DNA from: Globodera rostochiensis
Lineage: Eukaryota > Nematoda > Chromadorea > Rhabditida > Heteroderidae
NCBI GenBank assembly: GCA_018350325.1
Contig: JAEVLN010000014.1
Span: 372,001-436,000 of the forward strand
DNA: 64,000 bases
Direction: 5' to 3'
A program made the position numbers and the translations under genes. A model generated the notes under the pieces. That model saw only the letters and a list, made by a program, of their open reading frames with translations. It was not told the DNA's origin and ran no database searches. How positions within the stretch are numbered: position 1 is the stretch's first letter; every line of letters starts with the position of its first letter. Positions 63,335-64,000 of the stretch are shown here, in pieces.

Positions 63335-63902
63335 CTCAATGCCGGCATGTTTGCACGCCTCCCGGTATGCCCATTTCCACAGATGGCGATAATTTTTGCG
63401 GCCAGCGCCCGCCATTCTTGTGGCACCCAACGGAACCTTTGGTCGCCGCAAAGTTTCTTCCACCGAAGGCCGCGCAATTTCGGGCAAATTGCTGAAATAA
63501 AAAGGAAATTTTTTGGCAATTTTCACACCAAAAAAGTGCCATCCTCAACATTTTTCTGTCCATCCAAAATCACCCAATTAAAAGCCCAAAAAATGCCCAG
63601 ATTTTAGGTTCAGCCAACCCCAATTGGTCCTCCTCCTCCTCTTCTTCTTCTTCTTCTTCGCCTTCCTCCTCCTGAATCGGCTGCTGCTGCTGGTGCTGTT
63701 CCCTGCTGCTTTTGTTGCTGTTGTTTTCCGAGTACTGCTCCAACTCGTTGTCATCCAACTCGGCTGCTTCCTCCTCCTCCTCTCGCGTGGAAGCGACGGT
63801 GAACTGTGGCTGAACAGCAGCCGCAGCTCCGCCGCCCCCCATCGACGACGGGGTGGGCGAGTAAAAGCGGCCTTCCGCCTTCAGGGGGTCCTCGTAGCCA
63901 AT
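63335..63902 (-). CDS. two linked exons of a gene continuing past the window edge
   Basis: Exons 63619-63902 and 63335-63491 join in phase (split Gly codon) through a GT-AG intron. The first begins IGYEDPLKAEGRFYSPTP, has a Gly/Ala stretch, then long acidic runs (E5, E10) and Gln runs. The second reads NLPEIARPSVEET and a compact basic-aromatic segment, GRKNYRHLWKWAYREACKHA, ending at a GTGGGT donor in phase 0. I do not recognise the domain. Same strand and position suggest the 5' part of a long unc-13 isoform, but the next exon (57147) needs phase 2, so an intermediate exon is missing or this is a separate gene. Confidence 0.6.
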
Positions 63903-64000
63903 CTGAAGAAAAGGGCATAAAAATTTTGAAAGTGATCTAAACCCTTCTTAAAATAACTAAGGCTCCGATTTTTAAGCTTAAAACCAATTCAAAATAGGCG

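Overview
The window is nuclear DNA from a nematode. It carries a nematode cuticle collagen, an UNC-13 synaptic protein, a DMSR/FMRFamide-type neuropeptide receptor, an LBP/BPI-family secreted protein and many short AT-rich introns. Several introns can only be read with GC-AG splice sites, and poly-C/poly-G tracts and small transposon relics are frequent. GC-AG introns are reported as common in cyst nematodes (Globodera and relatives), so a tylenchid plant parasite is a reasonable guess. That is inference; no marker gene fixes the genus.

Layout. 1-1900: repeats and a 492-bp hAT-like element. 1909-2997 (+): five-exon cuticle collagen. 3000-5040: intergenic, with a long palindrome and a tRNA-Val. 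5043-11099 (-): 26-exon LBP/BPI-family gene (759 aa, signal peptide). 12250-19038 (-): 26-exon SCAF4/SCAF8-like gene (1198 aa; CID, RS-like, RRM, Q-rich, RGG). 19500-23111 (+): 13-exon TTC5/Strap homolog, head-to-head with the previous gene, with two single-base frame breaks in G4 runs. 23112-33541: about 10.4 kb with no gene I can support. 33542-36675 (+): 14-exon GPCR (476 aa). 38085 to about 55063 (-): unc-13 (C1, C2B, MUN, C2C). Low-complexity exons continue upstream at 55157-57147, and in-phase exons at 63335-63902 run toward the window edge.

Exons were assigned by hand from reading frame, splice dinucleotides, phase continuity and remembered family motifs. In the collagen, LBP/BPI, SCAF, GPCR and core unc-13 models the phases close exactly. 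No search was run.

The genes do not form a pathway. UNC-13 (vesicle priming) and the neuropeptide GPCR are both neuronal and lie tail to tail; I infer no functional link. The most unusual material is non-coding. There is a set of very short (57 to about 500 bp) elements with inverted ends starting CAGGG, TAGGG, TACAG or similar and 8-bp target duplications, built from simple iterated palindromic words. There are also intron minisatellites that duplicate splice sites, recurrent GC-AG introns and several foldback elements.
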